A DNA stretch of 7,749 nt. It comes from an uncultured Clostridia bacterium (lineage in GTDB: Bacteria > Bacillota > Clostridia > Oscillospirales > Oscillospiraceae). The notes beneath the pieces were generated by a model. That model saw only the letters and a program-made list of their open reading frames with translations, searched no databases and had not been told where the DNA came from. The translations under genes and the position numbers were made by a program. Location: positions 1-7,749 of the forward strand of contig CALERM010000130.1 of the NCBI GenBank assembly GCA_937907715.1. The letters run 5' to 3'. How positions within the stretch are numbered: the stretch's first letter is position 1; every line of letters begins with the position of its first letter. Below are positions 4,719-7,749 of this stretch, one piece after another.

Positions 4719-6656
4719 ATGGCGGCGCACAAAAAGACAGACAGGATTTGCTGCGCCGTGCTGATTCTGTCTTTGATCCTAACTGTTTTATTCATGAACG
4801 GCGAGAGCCTCGGCTTGCAGGCAAGCGCGGCGGCGCTCGGCTATGAGACGCGGCTGTTTGATACCTCGAAGGTCCATACGGTCGATATTGTGATGGACGA
4901 CTGGGACAGCTTTATTGAGTCCTGCGAGGACGAGGAATACAGCGCCTGCGCGGTTGTGATCGACGGCGAGTCGTATCAGAATGTCGCCATCCGCGCCAAG
5001 GGCAACACGTCTCTTTCCTCGGTCCGGCAGCTGGGCAGCCAGCGCTACAGCTTCAAGATGGAGTTTGACCACTACGACAGCGGAAAGACCTATCACGGAC
5101 TTGACAAGCTCTGCCTCAACAACCTCATTCAGGACAACACCATGATGAAGGATTATCTGGTCTACCGGCTGATGGGACAGTTCGGCGTCGCCAGTCCGCT
5201 GTGCAGCTTTGTCTACATCACGGTAAACGGCGAGGACTGGGGGCTGTATCTCGCGGTCGAGGGCGTGGAGGACGCCTTCCTGGAGCGAAACTACGGCAAA
5301 GACGCGGGAGAACTGTATAAGCCGGATTCCATGTCCTTCGGCGGCGGACGCGGCAACGGCAAGGACTTCGACATGGAAGACTTCGACTTTGCCGAGACGG
5401 ACTTCGACCCGTCCGGCTTCGAGGACTTTACGCCCGGCAATTTCCCCGGAACCCCGCCGGACGGCTTCCAGAGCCCGGATTCCGATGCGGCGCCGCCGGA
5501 AAAGCCGGAGGGTGCAGGAACCGAAACGGAGGAAAACACACCGGAGACTGCACCTGCACAGAGCGGAAAGCCGCAGATGCCGGGTGGGGATTTTGGCGGC
5601 GGGATGAACAGCTCAAACGATGTGAAGCTGCAATACATCGACGACGACCCCGAGAGCTATGCGAATATTTTCGACAACGCGAAAACAGACGTGTCGTCAA
5701 ACGATGAGGCGCGGCTGATCAAGAGCCTGCAAAAGCTTTCTTCCTATGAGGATCTGGAGGATGTTCTGGATATCGATACGGTGCTGCGCTACTTTGTGGT
5801 CCACAATTTTGTTGTGAACGGCGACAGCTACACGGGCTCGATGATTCACAACTACTATCTTTACGAGCAGGACGGGAAGCTCTCCATGCTGCCCTGGGAC
5901 TATAACCTCGCTTTCGGCGGCTTTCAGGGAAACGACGCGACGAACTCCGTGAACGACCCCATCGACGATGTGCTTTCCGACCGCCCGATGCAGGCGTGGA
6001 TGTTCTCCAGCGAGGCATACACTGCGCGGTACCACGAATACTACGCACAGTTCCTGCAGACGGCGAATATCGACACGCTGATCGACGAGGCGTATAACCT
6101 GATTGCGCCGTATGTGGAAAAGGACCCGACGAAGTTCTGCACGACGGAGAAATTTGAGACCGGTGTGCAGACGCTGAAGACCTATTGCGCGCTGCGCGTG
6201 CAAAGCGTACAGGGGCAGCTGGACGGCACGATTCCGTCGACGTCTGAGGCGCAGCAGGAGGACAATGCAAATCTTGTGGACGCATCATCCATTACGATCT
6301 CCGACATGGGCAGCATGGGAAACACCATGGGCGGCGGCAGAGGCTTCGACCGCAAGAACGGCGAGGAAGGCACAGACGGCGCATTCACACCGCCAGAGCG
6401 CCCGGATGGAACGTCAAATCAGCCGTCGTCCGAAACCGAAGCGGCGGACGATTCTGGCGCAGCATCCGGCAGCCCGCAGGACGCACAGACTGCACCCGGG
6501 GAAGACAGCACCGCACGTCCGCAGCGCCCGGAGGGCGGTGCAGCAGGCAATCGCACGCAGACCGGCTCGGAGCGGACGCAGCTTGTGCTGCTTGGCGCGT
6601 GCGTGCTGGCACTTCTGGGAGGAATCGGCTTTGCACTTTGGTTCAGGCGGCGATAA
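4719..6656 (+). CDS. CotH-family kinase, secreted and membrane-anchored
   Basis: CotH proteins are atypical kinases; in Bacillus, CotH phosphorylates spore-coat proteins, and relatives occur in non-sporulating surfaces. The 645-residue product has a signal/anchor segment (about 10-26), a first lobe with VDIVMDDWDSF (55-65), IRAKGNTS (91-98) and a YSFKMEF step (110-116), then DKLCLNNLIQDNT (129-141), and a second lobe with VVNGDSY...HNYYLYE (365-383) and the metal/active-site motif LPWDYNLAFGG (391-401). A long Gly/Asp/Phe- and Pro/Glu-rich insert (about 205-300) splits the lobes. A second low-complexity linker (about 505-617) leads to a C-terminal membrane helix (621-641) ending in FRRR, so the kinase should face outward, held at the C-terminus. 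I chose ATG 4719 because it precedes the signal segment; the frame stays open upstream but that part is a shadow of DUF4956. No good Shine-Dalgarno is seen, which fits coupling to the upstream gene. Substrates are unknown; no coat protein gene is nearby. Confidence 0.92.
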   Translation: MAAHKKTDRICCAVLILSLILTVLFMNGESLGLQASAAALGYETRLFDTSKVHTVDIVMDDWDSFIESCEDEEYSACAVVIDGESYQNVAIRAKGNTSLSSVRQLGSQRYSFKMEFDHYDSGKTYHGLDKLCLNNLIQDNTMMKDYLVYRLMGQFGVASPLCSFVYITVNGEDWGLYLAVEGVEDAFLERNYGKDAGELYKPDSMSFGGGRGNGKDFDMEDFDFAETDFDPSGFEDFTPGNFPGTPPDGFQSPDSDAAPPEKPEGAGTETEENTPETAPAQSGKPQMPGGDFGGGMNSSNDVKLQYIDDDPESYANIFDNAKTDVSSNDEARLIKSLQKLSSYEDLEDVLDIDTVLRYFVVHNFVVNGDSYTGSMIHNYYLYEQDGKLSMLPWDYNLAFGGFQGNDATNSVNDPIDDVLSDRPMQAWMFSSEAYTARYHEYYAQFLQTANIDTLIDEAYNLIAPYVEKDPTKFCTTEKFETGVQTLKTYCALRVQSVQGQLDGTIPSTSEAQQEDNANLVDASSITISDMGSMGNTMGGGRGFDRKNGEEGTDGAFTPPERPDGTSNQPSSETEAADDSGAASGSPQDAQTAPGEDSTARPQRPEGGAAGNRTQTGSERTQLVLLGACVLALLGGIGFALWFRRR

Positions 6657-6687
6657 AAAGCAGGCGCAGGGATAATCCCTGCGCCTG
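6655..6687 (-). terminator. Intrinsic terminator of the symporter gene (leftward)
   Basis: A perfect 12-bp GC-rich stem (6661-6672 with 6676-6687, TAA loop) is followed on the minus strand by CTTTTTA, a proper T run. It lies between two convergent genes. For the rightward cotH transcript there is no T run, though the stem could still slow or protect its 3' end. Confidence 0.85.
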
Positions 6688-6711
6688 TCAGATTATAGAT
6701 AGTATTATGGT

Positions 6712-7749
6712 TCAGTCATTGTAGCGGCTCATGGCGCGGTCAAAGATGTCGGTGACTTCCTTGCTGGGGACTTTGTCGAGCAGCGAGACAATCACGCATG
6801 CCAGCATGCCGACCGCGAAGCCCGGCAGCAGCTCATAAACGCCGGTCGGACCGGACAGGAACAGGTACCACAGAACGTCCGTCAGCGCGCCTGCCACGAC
6901 GCCCGCGACTGCACCCTTATAGGTCAGACGCCGCCAGAACAGCGAGAGAATCACGACCGGACCGAACGCCGAGCCGAAGCCGCCCCAGGCGTTTTCAACC
7001 ATGTTCATAATCGCCTGTGCGCCTTCGCCCTTGCTCGAAGCGATGACATAAGCGACAACGGAGACTGCCAGCACCACAAGTCTTCCCATCCAGAGGATTT
7101 CCTTGTCCGATGCGTTCTTGCGGAAGATGGGCTTGTAAATGTCGGAGGTGAACGACGACGAGGCAACCAGCAGCTGGCTGTCTGCGGTCGACATGGAAGC
7201 TGCCATGATTGCTGCCAGCAGAACGCCGGCAAGGAACGCCGGGAAGAGCTTGCGTGCCAGAACGATGAAGATCGTCTTCTGCTGACCGGCGGGCAGCAGC
7301 TCGTCTGCTACCAGCATGCGTCCGAAATAGGCGATCAAACACACCGCACCGAGAGACAGAACGACCCACACGCACGCGACAATCGCACTCTTTTTGACCA
7401 TCGAGGGCTTTTCAATCGACATGAAGCGCACAATGATGTGCGGCATGCCGAAGTAGCCGAGTCCCCAGGCAAGACCGGAGATGATATCCTGCCAGCTCGC
7501 GGTAAACAGGCTGCTGCCGAAGGCATACTGCGTGCCGTCGGTGGCGTTGACATACACGGTTTCCAGCGCCGCCGGGTCAAGGCTCTGCGTCGTGACAATC
7601 GCGATGGGAATTGCAAGCACCGCGCAGAGCATCAGAAGACCCTGGAAAAAGTCGGTCCAGCAGACCGCCTTGTAGCCGCCGAGGAAGGTGTAGATGATGA
7701 TGATCAGCGCGAACAGAAGCATCGCCGTCTGGTTGGACAGGCTCGGGAA
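6712..7749 (-). CDS. Sodium:solute symporter, PutP-like (partial, 5' end outside window)
   Basis: An integral membrane transporter of the SSS family that uses the sodium gradient to import a small solute; the closest look is to sodium/proline symporters. The visible 345 residues are the C-terminal two-thirds of a protein of about 500; the frame is open to the window edge, nine codons beyond the first in-window ATG (7722), so that ATG is not the start. Family marks in fragment numbering include YTFLGGYKAVCWTDFFQG (20-37), WGLGYFGMPH (95-104), a helix with AASMST (184-189), where Ala185, Ser188 and Thr189 match the sodium-site Ala337, Ser340 and Thr341 of Escherichia coli PutP, and NAWGGFGSAFGP (253-264). 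It ends at TGA 6712-6714 and has its own terminator. Proline as substrate is likely but not proven from sequence alone. Confidence 0.92.
   Translation of the reverse strand, partial: FPSLSNQTAMLLFALIIIIYTFLGGYKAVCWTDFFQGLLMLCAVLAIPIAIVTTQSLDPAALETVYVNATDGTQYAFGSSLFTASWQDIISGLAWGLGYFGMPHIIVRFMSIEKPSMVKKSAIVACVWVVLSLGAVCLIAYFGRMLVADELLPAGQQKTIFIVLARKLFPAFLAGVLLAAIMAASMSTADSQLLVASSSFTSDIYKPIFRKNASDKEILWMGRLVVLAVSVVAYVIASSKGEGAQAIMNMVENAWGGFGSAFGPVVILSLFWRRLTYKGAVAGVVAGALTDVLWYLFLSGPTGVYELLPGFAVGMLACVIVSLLDKVPSKEVTDIFDRAMSRYND

Noticed and set aside
3998..4795. Leftward 265-codon open frame opposite the DUF4956 gene
   Set aside because: The product is His/Arg/Gln-rich with no domain or membrane pattern, while the opposite strand encodes a clear DUF4956 protein with a good ribosome binding site.

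Overview
The window looks like chromosomal DNA from a GC-rich anaerobic member of the Bacillota, most likely class Clostridia and plausibly Oscillospiraceae. This is inferred from strong AGGAGG-type ribosome binding sites, an OmpR-type regulator/kinase pair of Gram-positive type, and a VTC-domain / DUF4956 / CotH-kinase gene group that is typical of Clostridia. No taxonomic marker gene is present.

Layout from left to right. A low-molecular-weight protein tyrosine phosphatase (+) ends in a strong hairpin terminator. It converges on a leftward group made of an OmpR-family response regulator (2215-2892), its sensor histidine kinase (998-2221, overlapping the regulator) and, 18 bp past the kinase stop, a prolyl-tRNA editing (YbaK/PrdX-type) protein that lacks its N-terminus. 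A 194-bp divergent control region (2893-3086) follows. It holds three pairs of TTTCAG hexamers and one pair of TTTACA hexamers, all with an exact 11-nt period, which is the expected form of an OmpR/PhoB-type regulator site. Rightward from there run a VTC-domain polyphosphate polymerase-like protein, a 281-bp gap filled with hairpins, a DUF4956 membrane protein, and a large secreted CotH-family kinase with an N-terminal membrane/signal segment and a C-terminal anchor. The right end holds the C-terminal two-thirds of a leftward sodium:solute symporter of PutP type, with its own terminator between it and cotH.

Working model (inference): the two-component system controls itself and the divergent VTC gene, and perhaps the whole VTC-DUF4956-CotH module. 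The membrane sensor would report on the envelope. The module would pair a cytoplasmic nucleotide-using polymerase fold with a membrane protein and an exported atypical kinase acting on surface proteins. The points most worth following up are the 11-nt-phased operator array, the hairpin-packed element inside the module, the duplicated low-complexity linkers in the CotH protein, and the truncated editing-domain gene fused in frame behind the kinase stop codon.
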